A DNA stretch of 64,000 nucleotides from Notospermus geniculatus. Lineage: Eukaryota > Nemertea > Pilidiophora > Heteronemertea > Lineidae. Position 1 is the stretch's first letter. The number at the start of each line of letters is the position of its first letter. The notes beneath the pieces are model-generated. The model was not told the origin of the DNA. It worked only from the letters and a program-made list of their open reading frames with translations, and made no database searches. A program made the translations under genes and the position numbers. This document shows, piece by piece, positions 1 to 12,224 of this stretch. The stretch is from positions 63,377 through 127,376 of the forward strand of contig NMRB01000176.1 of NCBI GenBank assembly GCA_002633025.1. Reading direction: 5' to 3'.

Positions 1-99
1 TTCAGGTAGCCTTCTTGGGACTAAAATAAAGGGATGCCTTATGGATGAGTTGATAATTGGGGTCAGTGTTGATGGTGAATATAGGCCATCGCCGCATTT

Positions 100-178
100 G
101 GGTTATCAGTATTGTCCAGTGGGTTCAGTGTTACGGCTATGGTTGTCTATGACCATGGGTTCGAGCCCGGGTGGTGGA
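100..178 (+). repeat. tRNA-derived SINE-like segment
   Basis: There is a B-box-like GGTTCGAGCCC near 160 and, about 45 bases upstream, an A-box-like CCAGTGGGTTCAGTG. The spacing fits a polymerase III internal promoter of a tRNA-derived SINE. No complete cloverleaf with a pairing acceptor stem can be drawn, so I do not call a functional tRNA. Confidence 0.4.
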
Positions 179-486
179 AGAATTTTTTTTCTCCATTTCT
201 TTTCTTTTATTCACAAATATTTTATTCACAAAGATTTTCTCTTTCCGCTGCCCAAACCAAACATCTATACCCCCCATGATCTGAACGTCACTTCGTGAAC
301 CCGGTCGCCACCAGGCTTGTTTGAGAGCTGTTCGAGTCGAATGGCTTTAGATGATAGGTTGGTGCATAATGGTGCTTTCACACCGTTTTCATTGCAGAGA
401 GCAACACAAGACTCAAAGACATCGTCAGGGGGTTTCAGCGACACTGAATGTCGTCGGGTATAAGAGATTTTTGAACCCGCATTAAG

Positions 487-672
487 CTGCTTGTAAACTG
501 GCAACAAACTTCCAACAACATTCCTGAGCAACACGATCATTTGACCCTGCCTGCTAACAAATAACAGCCACGTTTGAACAACATGTTGGAAAAATTTTCT
601 CCTGTACACACAAGACAACACTTATCCAACAAGATTTTGTTACTCTGAATGTTGCGAAAAAATGTTGGGAGT
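487..672 (-). mobile_element. MITE copy, GTGTACACTGGCAACA family
   Basis: This is a degraded copy of the commonest MITE in the window, in reverse orientation. It retains the internal words CAACATGTTGGAAAA, ACAAGACAACA and TTACTCTGAATGTTG. The family has long near-palindromic ends (GTCTGTGTACACTGGCAACA) and an interior rich in AACATTTGTCCAACAAGG. No coding capacity is visible. Confidence 0.75.
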
Positions 673-1710
673 CAAAAAGAAATTAACGAAATATAAACAA
701 GCGTCTGGCAATTCAATCTTTGATACCCTGCGTTAAGTGAATTCTTTTTTGGCATTTTTTTTGACACAAAATACTAGTAGACTGATCAGATTCGTCACCT
801 GGACGTAGGTTCTGAATTCTTGGGTCGTTTTTGTCGATATGCAATATATGTGTGTATTTTTTAAAATGATTCTCAGAACAACATCGACAAATGTTATTCA
901 AGTTCTGTCCATTGCAATGACTCCGTATTGGCTACATCATATGTGGATCACCAGAGTGTCCGTCAGAAACGACTCAATGAGTGGAGTGTTATCACTCCAC
1001 ATGATGGCACTTCTATCAGTTCTAGGGTGTCCGAAGAGGCAAATTTTCTCTCCATCACTACTTGTTTTCAGCATAGTGACACAGTCAGCGTTCGTATCTT
1101 TATCAAAGTGTGTACCTGGTAACCCCAACAATGCTCTTCACATGTAGTTCCGTAAAATTTATATGAAAACGTAGTTTCCTTCCGTTTTACTTATTTGACT
1201 CTGTGGGAGAAAGTACCGCATAACCTGGCGTTTTAAATCGGTTGATGAATTTTAGATATAGTTTGCACTTTGTAAGGATTATGGTTTCGTGTGGGATCAT
1301 CGATAAAGTGTGCGAACTGTCTGCATATGTACAGTACTTTTATAGCTAGCTGACGAGCTAGAGTACGATTTTTATTAACGCCTGGCTCATCTTCGCAATC
1401 AAAACTGGGTTATTTCATTAAAGGGAATTCAAAGCAGTCAAAAATGACACTAAGAATAATTTCGTGGCCCACGAAATTCTCAATTTCAAAATTGCAAATT
1501 TTGTATTTTAGCGGATTACTTCACTGGATCAGCCTGGATTCCCAGTTGACCGTGTCCTAAATGCTGTTTGAAGGCAGCAAAGCCACCGGTGGTACGCAAG
1601 TGTGCTCTTAGTAGGCCATAAATTCCCGATGTGAGTGCTGTAATTGATTCAAGATGGCGGCTTTTGATTCTCTATTCAGACACCTTGAATGGCACGACCA
1701 GTTCGCTTTT

Positions 1711-1850
1711 TAAAGGCCTGTGTTTACTGGCAATATTTTCCCAACATCAGTAACAATACCTTGTTGGAGAAATGTTGTCTAGTCACTAATGTGTACAGGG
1801 GGAAAGAATTCACAACATGTTGTTCAAGTTATACTTCTCAACATCCTTTC
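1711..1850 (+). mobile_element. Partial MITE copy, same family
   Basis: The left end (TGTTTACTGGCAATATTTTC) and the interior (CTTGTTGGAGAAATGTTGTC, ACAACATGTTGTTCAAG) are present. The right half is missing or too diverged to see. Confidence 0.65.
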
Positions 1851-2473
1851 CTCTTTTTCGAATAATATTGTGCCGCAAACAATGTAAGGACGATTTTCTT
1901 TTCAAACTGTGGGTGGGCTCAAACTTTTGGCTTGTTGTGTACTTGTACAAGTGCATATACATGTAATACCTGAAAACACCCACCATAATTTTTCTCTATA
2001 TATATACTGCCACTAACTACATTGAGTGTGATAAACGAGCCGTGTTCATCGACGATCTCCGTCGAAGAGAGTTCCGACAGAAAGGAACCTGCTACGTAAT
2101 ATTAACACCACGTCATGACAGATCTTTGCTTTAATTTGCACAGACGTGTACTTGCAGATCCGTAGCTTGTGCAAATACCTGCAATCATTAGTGGAGTATC
2201 GCAGTACGTAATATGAACGTACTTTCATTGGCATCCGAAGACAAGTACGTTCAATAAGCATTCATATTACTTTTCCGTGTTGACTTTTTGTGTTCTCGTA
2301 CTTTCTCGCGTTGCTTTCAAAACAAAACGTGGGAATAGTGCGTATGACGCGTAATTCAAATCTCCAAAATTTTGACTTAATTTCTTCAGAGAGTATTTCT
2401 AAAATCCGACGTGTAGTATCTTCGATGGAAGCCGTTCAGAAGGTTGGACACAACCCTGAGTACCCACAATAAC

Positions 2474-3783
2474 GCCCGTGGAAGAAATGTTTTGAGAAAA
2501 AATTCAAAACGAACAAGGCCGAAATTCATAAAACCTTTAGTTGGCTGCTACATGTAGTTAGTGTACATTGGCCTGTACAAACTGGGCACTTTAGCAAGTA
2601 ACTAAGCCTGGCAAGGTTTTATGAATATGGGCCCTGATTTCGAAAAACTGCAACTTTACCATTTCTGAAGTAATACCAGGGTTTCAATTTGCTTCTCACA
2701 ACACGTGTGTGATTCCACTCTTCCATCCACTACGCCATGTTTTCAATCATCAATTTCAGGATAATTGGACTTCCGGCCGGGGCGGCAGTGATTTCCCTTT
2801 TTATTCACACCCGGCAAGGACGGAGTAATAGAAAATACGACCCGCTCATCGGAACAATGCTAACGGCGACGGGTCGATCTGCGATACCATTTAGATTGCT
2901 ATTAACACTGGTTATGCTGAATGTTGTTTTCTGAATCAGTGACTGTGACCAGGCGATTCAAAGGCGAAGCAGAGTCTAAACTTCGAGCTCACTGTCCACC
3001 GAACAGCAAAAAAAGTGGTGTAACTCTCACAAAATGATAATCGAAAAATCAGGGTTGCCTAGTGCCCAACACCTTTTCAGTGTTCATTCCGTTGTAACAC
3101 CTACACTGAAAACTGTACTCGACACTAANGCCCGTGAAAGAAATGTTTTGAGAAAAAATTCAAAACGAACAAGGCCGAAATTCATAAAACCTTTAGTTGG
3201 CTGCTACATGTAGTTAGTGTACATTGGCCTGTACAAACTGGGCACTTTAGCAAGTAACTAAGCCTGGCAAGGTTTTATGAATATGGGCCCCGATTTCGAA
3301 AAACTGCAACTTTACCATTTCTGAAGTAATACCAGGTTTCAATTTGCTTCTCACAACACGTGTGTGATTCCACTCTTCCATCCACTACGCCATGTTTTCA
3401 ATCATCAATTTCAGGATAATTGGACTTCCGGCCGGGGCGGCAGTGATTTCCCTTTTTATTCACACCCGGCAAGGACGGAGTAATAGAAAATACGACCCGC
3501 TCATCGGAACAATGCTAACGGCGACGGGTCGATCTGCGATACCATTTAGATTGCTATTAACACTGGTTATGCTGAATGTTGTTTTCTGAATCAGTGACTG
3601 TGACCAGGCGATTCAAAGGCGAAGCAGAGTCTAAACTTCGAGCTCACTGTCCACCGAACAGCAAAAAAAGTGGTGTAACTCTCACAAAATGATAATCGAA
3701 AAATCAGGGTTGCCTAGTGCCCAACACCTTTTCAGTGTTCATTCCGTTGTAACACCTACACTGAAAACTGTACTCGACACTAA
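2474..3783. repeat. 655-bp direct duplication around a single N
   Basis: Positions 2474-3128 are repeated as 3130-3783, with one N at 3129 between them. I see three differences: G/A near 2481, T/C near 2635, and one G lost from a GGG run. Each copy carries a 65-codon open frame (2737-2934 and 3392-3589) and a MITE-like inverted repeat (2517-2633 in copy 1). Near identity plus a lone N at the joint suggests two overlapping contigs or haplotypes placed end to end, not a biological duplication. The open frame has no recognisable domain. Confidence 0.9.
2517..2633. mobile_element. MITE with GGCC-type termini
   Basis: The inverted ends are GGCCGAAATTCATAAAACC and its near complement GGTTTTATGAATATGGGCC. 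The element is about 117 bp and non-coding. It recurs inside the second copy of the 655-bp duplication. Confidence 0.6.
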
Positions 3784-6700
3784 GTCACCCATTTTCCTAC
3801 ACTCGTCCCCTGTGTTCAGTTTGTATGGACCCACTAAACACTGGCATGATTGGCACCAAAAGTGAAGGATCATCAATAGACGGCGCTGTTTGACGAGGGA
3901 TCAAATCATAAGCCATCATCACAGGTTTAACCGACGCCGCGTAACACACTTTCTGATTGGCTAAAAGATACGTGTAGAAAATGCACACAGTATATTCATA
4001 CTCGGGGCAGATTCCCAGCGGGATTCCCCGAATCGGACAGCTAACGCTGTCTATTAGTGATACTTTGAGGATTACAACAACTGAAGCAGTTTCAGAGCGC
4101 GGGTAACGTAGTGGGTAGCCGTTTGAAACCACGGCAGGAGTTTACCATTGTCCATCATTGCGTAGGCCTAAGGGTTAAAATTACGCCACTTTTTTACTGG
4201 GGAGACCGGGTTTTGTCCAGGGGAGAAAACGCACGATATCTCTCTCTATGCTGGACCACATACATGTATGCAATACGGAACTGTAGCAGCGGTTTGTAGC
4301 ATCCGCGCCCGCTGATGGGATGTCCGTTGACTGCACTCCATAATCAACCTATAGGTTCGCATTTCGTATTCAAGCCTTTTCTCTGGCTGTGAATGGTAGC
4401 GTCAACAGATACGGAAATGTGTCGAAACCTATTCACTTTCACCGGACAGAGCCATCCACATTGTAGGCAAAAATTTCCCATATATTTTCAGCGCCATTAC
4501 AGAATAATGGCCCTAACGGGTGTTTATGATAGCCATTTGTTTTTAACAGCATAAAAAGCTACAAGCGCGGAAAGTGAACACTCGCGGCGCATTGATGGGC
4601 TTGTGAACGTACCCTGTCGTGAGCGGATGCTGCTGACAGGACACAATAGGTGTCAAACGAATGCCATCAACTAATTTCATATTTAAGGATGGCACCGTTC
4701 ATTTTGCCTGATGAACAAACATGACAGTTGCCTCAGGTTCTGAGGGAAAGCGATTGGAATCGAATGGCATGAATGGTGTGTAGGCTATTCCCATTGTGTC
4801 CTTTCCAAATTCATCCCCAGATACAAACTCTAAAGCGAACCCTAACCCTAAGCCTAACCATAGAAAGGCGAATTGGGAAAGGGCGGAATAGGAAGACATC
4901 AATTTTGGAATATTGACCCCAAATAGCTGACACATAATTTCGCCTATGTTCACTCCCTGTGTCAAGTCGCACCTACTTGATGAGGGCAGTCCATCTTAAA
5001 ATTGACTGGGAAGTATTTTTAGATGAAAACTCACATGAACGTTGACTCAAAACACAACATTCACACCGCTGCTAAGTGTTATTGCTTGAGACATACTTGT
5101 CGTCGTTTTCATTTTCCACCCAATGGAAATGCAGGAATTCTTTCTGCCCGGCCTTACTTTACATCCCGCAGTACACCACCCGTCAGGGGAGACACCATTT
5201 CCGTGATAGATGACATTGTAATGTCAGGTACAATAAAGTGTAAGATTACTAGTAACCTCAGCTTGCATGTGTGCGGAGACGATTCACGCAGACTCCATAA
5301 CATGTACACCAAATCCCACAAGAGATTACAGACAAAGCACACACGTCGCTAAAAGTACACAAGCTTATCAAACATTTCGGGTCTGTCTGGCAACATCACG
5401 TGGATGGACTAGCTTCAGAAAGATATCACATTCCCAAATCGCTACAATAGAATCACCCTCGTCCATTTGTTCTCGTTTTCCGACCCTCGCATACGAAATG
5501 ACAAGAATTATTTCCTGCAACCGCGGTTGATGCAGGACAGGGTGACTATTGCCAGGACATGCGATCGCCTCCTCTATGAATAAGATAAATAAATAATCCG
5601 TGTTTGGGCCATCTTCCCGTGGATTTCGGGTCGATATCACTCCTGAGAATCCCACAGGATAAGTTGTCGAGAACATCCCTAAGAAATCTGCCGGGGAAGA
5701 ACTTAGAGGCAAATATCAGCAACCAAGAGCTTGCATTTTCGAAGGAGACGTGAGAGGGAATAGTGGAGCGGGATAGCGCACTCCAGCTTGTAAAATATCA
5801 TGGCATCCGATTGGGTGTTTCAAAAATAACAAGCGACCTGATTGGTTCTTCGACACTAGACTGAGCGGGGTTTCCCTCATACCTTGACGTATAACGAATA
5901 TGCTAGACCATTTGATGGTAGAAATAGCACCCCAATGTTCATCAACTGGAATTTCATGAAAGAATACGACGTCGTACTATTTATAAATATCGAGATGCCT
6001 TAATCTGATTGGACAAAGAATGATGATGATGTTTTGTTTTCATTTTTCAGTGCTAAAATATAGTATAAAACATTTTCTAACCACCGTGCAGAAAGCAGAT
6101 TTTCGAAGAAAAAAATCCAAATTCACAAGAATACTTGGCAATTCGAAAAGAACATCTGGTATTAAAATTACCACAGAACTAAGAAATACAGAGTGGGAAA
6201 GGGCAAAGGAGGTACAACACTTACTTCAATAAATTAAACTACTTAAAATATCTCGTAAAAAGTAGCAAGAAGTCAATCTCCAGAATTCACAAATTTTCGA
6301 CCCCAACCGGGGTCTTTTTCAAGTGGAACTTTACAATCTGAAACTCTAGGAAAGACCAAGGTCTTTCCTAGAGTTTCAGATTGATATTTTTCTGTTCACA
6401 AATTTTCGATTATCCACATTTCCCATCTTTCTCCTTTTTTCCATTTCACAGTCCCACTCAGTGGCCTCACCATCAACCTGAAGTTCGAACTTATTAAAGA
6501 ATAAAAACTATAATAATACAAATGTACAATGATATGGATGAAGTACACGTCTATACATGTCATTTATCCAGAGCAAATTACTTCAAATTTTTTCCGCCAG
6601 TTTTACTGTTCTAATGGTAAAAATACGTCCAAACGTTTCCATGTATGCTTGAAATCCATTAAAAAGTGTCAATTTATTTAGCCAGCCTTTTTACACTCGT

Positions 6701-7388
6701 TCTTTTTCTGACGGTTCCCCAACTCAAACATTAAACATTCCCGCAAGTCCTTAATTTATTAATTTTAAAATGAGAACGGTTCTAATTGCCAGACGAAAGT
6801 AAACAAAGTTACAATTCATCGAAAGTTTCACCAAGTGGCGAGACCACATTCACAGACGACGACGAAAATCTATTGGAATTACCCAAACATTACGAGTGAA
6901 GTGGCTATTCTGCACACTCTCTCGAACTGCTGATAACTTTATTGGCTTCTACACAAAACCTCTCTCAGTCCTCTCCAGCGTAATAAACCCTCATGTGTTT
7001 ATCAATAATCACTGTACTTCACGCATCATTCCCGAAGGATTCCACCACCAAGTGCTAATTCAAACCGTGGCAATTTCAGTGCTTCTAAGATAAAACCTTT
7101 CGACGCAAACTCTTGATTACTAGAGGCGTTTAAATGTGGATTACCTTACGGTACATCCAATCCAGAGGAAGGCACTGGCGCAATCGCCTGAACCTTTCCG
7201 AAGCGGTTTTTGTTCAAACAGGAGTTAAGAAAGTCGCGTGAAATTGGCATGCTTCCCATGTGAAGTAACCTGATTGATGATCGACTTTTTTCATTATCTA
7301 ACTGTCGCTATGTAACAAACTTTCTCAACTTGTGTTTGAACAAAAATGGACGGCTATAGAGTAGCTCTCGCGAACGTATGCCATCAAA
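3784..7388. other. Gene-free stretch
   Basis: Only short unsupported open frames are present. At about 4838-4857 there are two CCCTAA units (interstitial telomere-like), too few to mean much. A GACCCC/GGGGTC hairpin near 6300 and a perfect hairpin at 6334-6383 are the only strong structures. Confidence 0.45.
6334..6383. repeat. Perfect 24-bp hairpin, AA loop
   Basis: The 24 bases from 6334 (beginning CAATCTGAAACTC) are followed, after a 2-base AA spacer, by their exact reverse complement. A GACCCCAACCGGGGTC hairpin lies about 30 bases upstream, and a similar GACCCCAATCGGGGTC occurs at about 14237. This may be a structural part of a repeat family or a palindromic read artefact. Confidence 0.8.
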
Positions 7389-7607
7389 GGGCCGATTTTT
7401 TAAACGAGAGTTAAGGTAAACCTCGATTTAACCATCGGCTTTTCTGACAAACCGTGAATTAACCAAAGTAAACATTTTGATTTTAAGAATGTTTGGCTAT
7501 CAGCGATTCATAAAATCGAAAAATTCACTTCGATTAACAAACAGTTTGTCAACTGAGGGTTAATGAAACCCGATGGTTATCTTAGCCATCGTTTAAAAAA
7601 TCGGCCC
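7389..7607. mobile_element. MITE with GGGCC termini
   Basis: It has 19-bp terminal inverted repeats, GGGCCGATTTTTTAAACGA and its complement. AAA flanks both ends and may be a 3-bp target duplication. The interior is also partly self-complementary. The GGGCC ends and 3-bp duplication resemble PIF/Harbinger-type MITEs; this assignment is inferred. Confidence 0.75.
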
Positions 7608-10493
7608 AAAGGAAACGTACGGCAAAATAAGCTTTTACATCTGGTGTATTCTTAGCGTCCCTCTAAAGATCTTAAGGCGGGAAGAGGTTTCATTGATAGG
7701 TCAATGGGGTGAAAGAAATAAAAAATTATTAATCAGTAAGAAAAGTAATGAGAATAAAGCAAAAGGCGTTCAGATTTTCGTCAGATTTGCGAAACCTCGC
7801 TAATGGTGCCGTACGAACATTTTGTATCGGCAAAATCCGGAATTTCTCTCTGTGTTCATTAATTTGTAGACAAGCCTGCCTTATTTGTATCCACGATTAA
7901 ATGCTTTCTCTCAGAGACTCACTGAGTATCGCGACTTGCAATATAGACGACTTTTACCTTGAGGCAGTACTTCGAATCTCCCCCTTACGAAACAATGTAG
8001 TGGAAATGATAAGTGCTCTCGCTGAATAAGACAAATAATCTTCAGCAGTCTAAACGTCAAAGATCCGGCTGGTTTCGAAAAACCTCACCCAAAGCCTTGC
8101 CGGAAACAACCAAAAAGCAACATTGTGCATTTAATTCTTTTCTATGATAAACCACGCAGTAGAAGTGAACGACCTTCCATCCCGACAACTGGTCTATTCT
8201 TTTCACTTGCCTTTTGTTTAGAGGAGGCAAACACATCTTGCCAAGAGAGCAAATGTCAGAACCATATTTTTCCCGATGAACCAACATATTCCGAGGCCTT
8301 GGTTCAGCTCTTTGATACGCGTCGCGTTTGCGGATCACGTGAGGTGGCATGTTCTTTTCATCGTAAAAGCCATCCCCTTGGCCCGAGGGCCGTGTCGAAA
8401 ACACTGGGCGCCCAAGGTTGTATCAATTGACTCAATACTCGTATCTTCCATGTTTTAAAGACCAGAGTTCTCCGTTATTTTCTCTCCATATCAGTCGCTG
8501 GCCTTTTACTTGCTAGTTCAGCAGGTTTAGTCACGAAACGTGGCTAGCGACGACTTTTGATCGGTTTCTTTGGTGCCGTGTCGTACAAGGTGGCATTCAC
8601 GCAACGGGACGCAAGAGGGAATATTGATGAATTTTTTCCAGCATACATATACATGTATACTGGTATCATTTTTCGACGTCCTGATGAAGGCTGAGAGTCA
8701 GCTGCTACGAATCCGAACACCGAAAGGGTGCCTCACGCTCCTTTGATCCCCGAGATCAGAAGCAGGAACTTAATGAAATGGCCCAGAGGCTATACGCTCA
8801 CCTGGTTGATACTGCAGGCCACCGAACCAAAGGAACGAATGACAATATTATGTCGAAATATTCCAGGGTTACGATCATGGGGGAAAATGACGTACACATA
8901 CATGTATAGAGGGTACGCGCCAATACCCCCGCCATTTTTGGAGACGGTTGCCTGGCCCCCTGGTGGCAGAATGGACAATCAGATTTCCGCAACGACGGAC
9001 AACGGACAAACGGTATGGTATATGCTCACCCAGGAGCTCTAAGACCCGCTTCTTTATTCGACAAACACAACGTAAGTGAAACATTTTCTGGATATTACAT
9101 GTAGGTTTTATACCGACAGAATTTCATTCAAGGTGCAAGAACACAGATTTTTTTGTACTATTGATATAATTATGGTGAAATAAAGTATAATTTTAAAATG
9201 AACATCGTGCATTTTAGAAAAGCATTATCCAGCCAGAGAAAAATAGCTATCTCATGGTGATCACGTCATCTTCCGGTATGGCCACAGTCAACCAGAAAGA
9301 TGCACTCAGAAATGTCAAAATTTACTCTGGGTTTCAATTTCACCACAGCAAAACCAATCTGTGGGTTTATCAAAAAGTCAACTACGTGGAGATTCCCTTC
9401 CTTCAACTAAACCGTGTATCCGTGTAGCACGGGATGGCTATACACGTGGCGCAGATCCATAAGCCTATTCGGCGACTGTATTCAAATTCCCGTATTGTCT
9501 TGTACTCTTTATGAAAGCCGCCGCGGCCGGAGAACATCGCGTGTTGCAGTGTCTTATCTTCGCCGAATCCAATTGGTAAACGAAGCAATGCTTTTGAGCC
9601 GTTAGATCCAGCTCAGACCTGCATACACAGTACAGTACATGGGTATGTACAGTTGGATATACACGTACGGTAACTGCAAAAGTGACAAGAAAAACGGTCT
9701 CCCTGGAGAAGATACTGTTACCCCGGGTACTGTTAGCAATAAGTTTCCATATAAAAACGTCACCGGGGGGGGGGGGCAGGTACCATAGACACAAATCGGA
9801 AACTCGACTTCTTTACACCCCTTTCGTGTGCCCCTTTAAAAAGGCGGCAGACAGTGCAAAGCAAAACATTGAAAACAGTCAATGCCCTCACGTCATACAA
9901 CTTTGATATTTAGCCCGACATCGACGGAACCTGAGGAAGAACATCGGTCAACTGACAATTCCTGCAGGGTCTTCTTAGCCTTTCCGACATAATATCAACG
10001 GTATATCTTCCAGTATCTACAACCCTCATCAGAGCTCTGGTATTTCAAATGAAAAGACACGCTTATACCCTCTTTCACTAACATTACTTGACACTGACAG
10101 AACATTTCTCCTGATCCAACCATTCACCGCTTCAATCCAATTTAGACAAGCTAGATTCCCTAAGAAAAGAACTCGTTATTTCTTCGGAATCAGATAAAGA
10201 CGTTTGCGCAGCAGGCTATCGGGTCAATGGAACGCTAGCTGCCGAAGCTATCCGATTAGGTTGGCTACCATAACCGATGAATAAGCCCTGCCTCTGCGTG
10301 ACCCCTTTAAGGAAACGTTATTCAATGGAAAGACAGACCCCAACCTTGACGAACCACATGGACATTCTCTCGTGGAAGTTGCAGTCAAGAAAGAAAATAT
10401 GGTTTTAACCGAAGAGAGTGAATCGTTTTCGTGCGAGTTGGCTCTCTTTTGGGCAATTCAACCGTAGAAGATCATGGGCAGTCGTTTATGTCA
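7608..10493. other. Gene-free stretch
   Basis: Overlapping open frames on both strands at 8057-8458, 8728-9084 and 9403-9794 have no recognisable domain, no repeats and no neighbouring exons I could join. There is a G-run at about 9767-9776. I see no gene here. Confidence 0.4.
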
Positions 10494-10539
10494 GTGGTCT
10501 GTTACACTGGCAACGTTTTTCCAACATTCAGAATAACCG

Positions 10540-10719
10540 AAGGCAAAGGAGAAGAAATCCCCCAATAAATCGCCAAAGAAACCTGCTGCGAAGAAATCTG
10601 CGGACACAAAGACGAAGAAGTCGACAACAAAGCCATCAAAGACACCGAAGAAAACGGTCAAAGGGAAGAAGGCTGCAACACCGAGGAAAACGACCAAATC
10701 CAAGAAACTACGTACGTGA
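10540..10719 (+). pseudogene. Histone H1-like C-terminal tail fragment inside a MITE
   Basis: One frame reads 59 residues to TGA and consists almost wholly of Lys, Ala, Ser, Thr and Pro, with repeated KKSP, SPKKPAAKK, TPKK and KGKKAATPRK motifs. This is the composition and motif style of the disordered DNA-binding tail of linker histones. No globular winged-helix domain or start codon precedes it; the sequence to the left is MITE. It is therefore a fragment, not a working gene. Another Lys/Ala/Pro-rich chromatin protein, or a chance purine-rich repeat, is an alternative. Confidence 0.6.
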
Positions 10720-10855
10720 TGACGCTCCTGTGTATTGAGGTCCATGCGACTCAAGGTGAAGACCTTGTTAGACAAATGTTATCTGGTGTGTAGCTACAGG
10801 GGAAAAGTTTTTTTTCAACATTTTGTTCAAATGCTGCTGTAATTTGTTGACCAAG

Positions 10856-10975
10856 AGGGAGGTTTCGTAAGCGCCCGGTTAGGCCCTACGACGACGTTTA
10901 TCTATTGTGTGGGTATACCCAAACAATAGATAAACGTCGTCGTATGGCCTAACCGGGCGCTTGCGAAACCTCCCT
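10856..10975. mobile_element. Foldback element nested in the MITE
   Basis: Arms of about 52 bp (beginning AGGGAGGTTTCGTAAGCGCC) are inverted with about two mismatches around a short centre containing TGGGTATACCCA. It lies within the MITE copy that begins at 10494. It has no coding sequence. Confidence 0.8.
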
Positions 10976-11511
10976 ATTGTCTACAGGGTCAAAGTCCGCA
11001 AGCTTTCATAATGTACGTTGTGCAATTATTCAATAACTGCCCTTTAGAGTTCCTTGTGCTCATTTTCTTGACGGTTTTCTTTGTCAATTTCCATCACTCT
11101 TACGATTGTGGTAGAGTCTACATGTAGTTGCGCTTTGGTCTGGTCTTTTCTTTGGGAATACAAACTCGCGTTCCTGGGCACCATTTCTCCCTTCTTGCGA
11201 AACAAAGCATCTCTGTTGCCCAATGTAGTACTATACATATAAACAGGCTGAAGATTTTTATTCTGCACCTGTTGCATTCATCGCTACCCTCTATTTTTCT
11301 TTTTCTCCAAGAAACTCATCTAAGCGAGCGCATCACCACAATACATGTACTTATTCCAGAATAAACTAGAGAAGCAACATATCTTTGTCATCAAGTTTTC
11401 TTGTCACATTTTTTATCTATTCTTCAGTTATATAGTACTTTTTTCCTCAGAAACATTTTTTGTCTACTATGTAAGATCGTCCCGATCTAAAGGAACTCTA
11501 CAGGGTATCCA

Positions 11512-11668
11512 AATGTGGCAACATTCCAACATTTAAACAAAATTCTTTGGTGCAACACGATCTTTTGACCCTGTTTTTACTGGCCAACAAGTCATGTTGG
11601 AAAACTCTTTACCCTGTAAACACAAGACAACATTTGTCCAATAAGGTGTTGTTACTGTGAATGTTGGT
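11512..11668 (-). mobile_element. MITE copy, reverse orientation
   Basis: It has the internal family words GATCTTTTGACCCTG, ACTGGCCAACAAG, CATGTTGGAAAAC, CAAGACAACATTTGTCC and TGTTGTTACTGTGAATGTTG. It lies head to head with the next copy, so the pair forms a larger imperfect inverted repeat. Confidence 0.75.
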
Positions 11669-11689
11669 ATTAATGGTGAAAAAAAGTTT

Positions 11690-11906
11690 GTGTACATTGA
11701 CGACACCAAATTTTCCCAACATTCAGAGTTACAACACCATGTTGGGCAAATATCGTCTAATGTTTACAGGGGGAAAAGAGACATTCAACATGTTGCTCAG
11801 CTGAAATGTTGCTAATTTGTTGGCCTGTATATTAAAGGGGTCAAAAGATCGTCTTGCTCAGGTATCTTGTTCAAGTGTTGGAAAAATGTTGCCAGTGTAA
11901 GGGCAG
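11690..11906 (+). mobile_element. MITE copy, forward orientation
   Basis: This is a near-full copy running from GTGTACATTGACGACACC to GTGTTGGAAAAATGTTGCC. It contains the family words TTACAACACCATGTTGGGC, GTTTACAGGGGGAAAAG and GGGGTCAAAAGATCG. Confidence 0.8.
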
Positions 11907-11977
11907 CTTCCGACTGTTGGATGAACGAAATGCATCGAGGAACCGTCACGAATGTGAACGTCGGTCGCAAACGGTAA

Positions 11978-12224
11978 TACCCCCATCACACTGAAGTCGT
12001 TCTCAAAACGTCCTGCTCCGTCCTAAAAAAATCGTAAAACGGGCTAGAACGTGTACCCTTGGCCAAATAATGCTTCGATGTACTGGAGCACCCTTCCCAT
12101 CCACGAAGTTCGTAAAACGACTGTAAAACGTTGCCACTACGTCCACTCCGTTCGCACACAGTTTGAGCCCGTTCGGCAAAATTTTCAAGAACGTACTGAG
12201 AACTAGCTCAGTGTGATGGGGGTA
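11978..12224. mobile_element. MITE with TACCCCCATCACACTGA ends
   Basis: It has 17-bp perfect inverted ends (TACCCCCATCACACTGA and TCAGTGTGATGGGGGTA) bounding about 247 bp. The interior is non-coding and rich in AAAACG. The outer TA may be the target duplication. This family is distinct from the others in the window. Confidence 0.8.

Larger units (their letters stand above)
1..2473. other. Gene-free stretch
   Basis: Short open frames on both strands (for example near 713-901 and 937-1131) have no recognisable domain and no splice partners I could find. Apart from the SINE-like segment and two MITE copies, I see nothing to annotate. Confidence 0.5.
10494..11003 (+). mobile_element. MITE copy interrupted by two insertions
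   Basis: The copy starts at 10496 (GGTCTGTTACACTGGCAACG). It is interrupted after CATTCAGAATAAC by a histone-tail-like segment and resumes at about 10763 with ACCTTGTTAGACAAATG. It is interrupted again at about 10856 by a foldback element and resumes at about 10977 with CTACAGGGTCAAAG. The order of surviving MITE segments matches intact copies elsewhere in the window (for example 15122-15342). Confidence 0.7.

Noticed and set aside
937-1131. Mutually antisense 64-codon frames
   Set aside because: Both strands are open and neither has a recognisable domain or splice partners.
4838-4857. Telomere-like CCCTAACCCTAA
   Set aside because: Only two units, inside unique sequence; too short to indicate a telomere or a fusion point.
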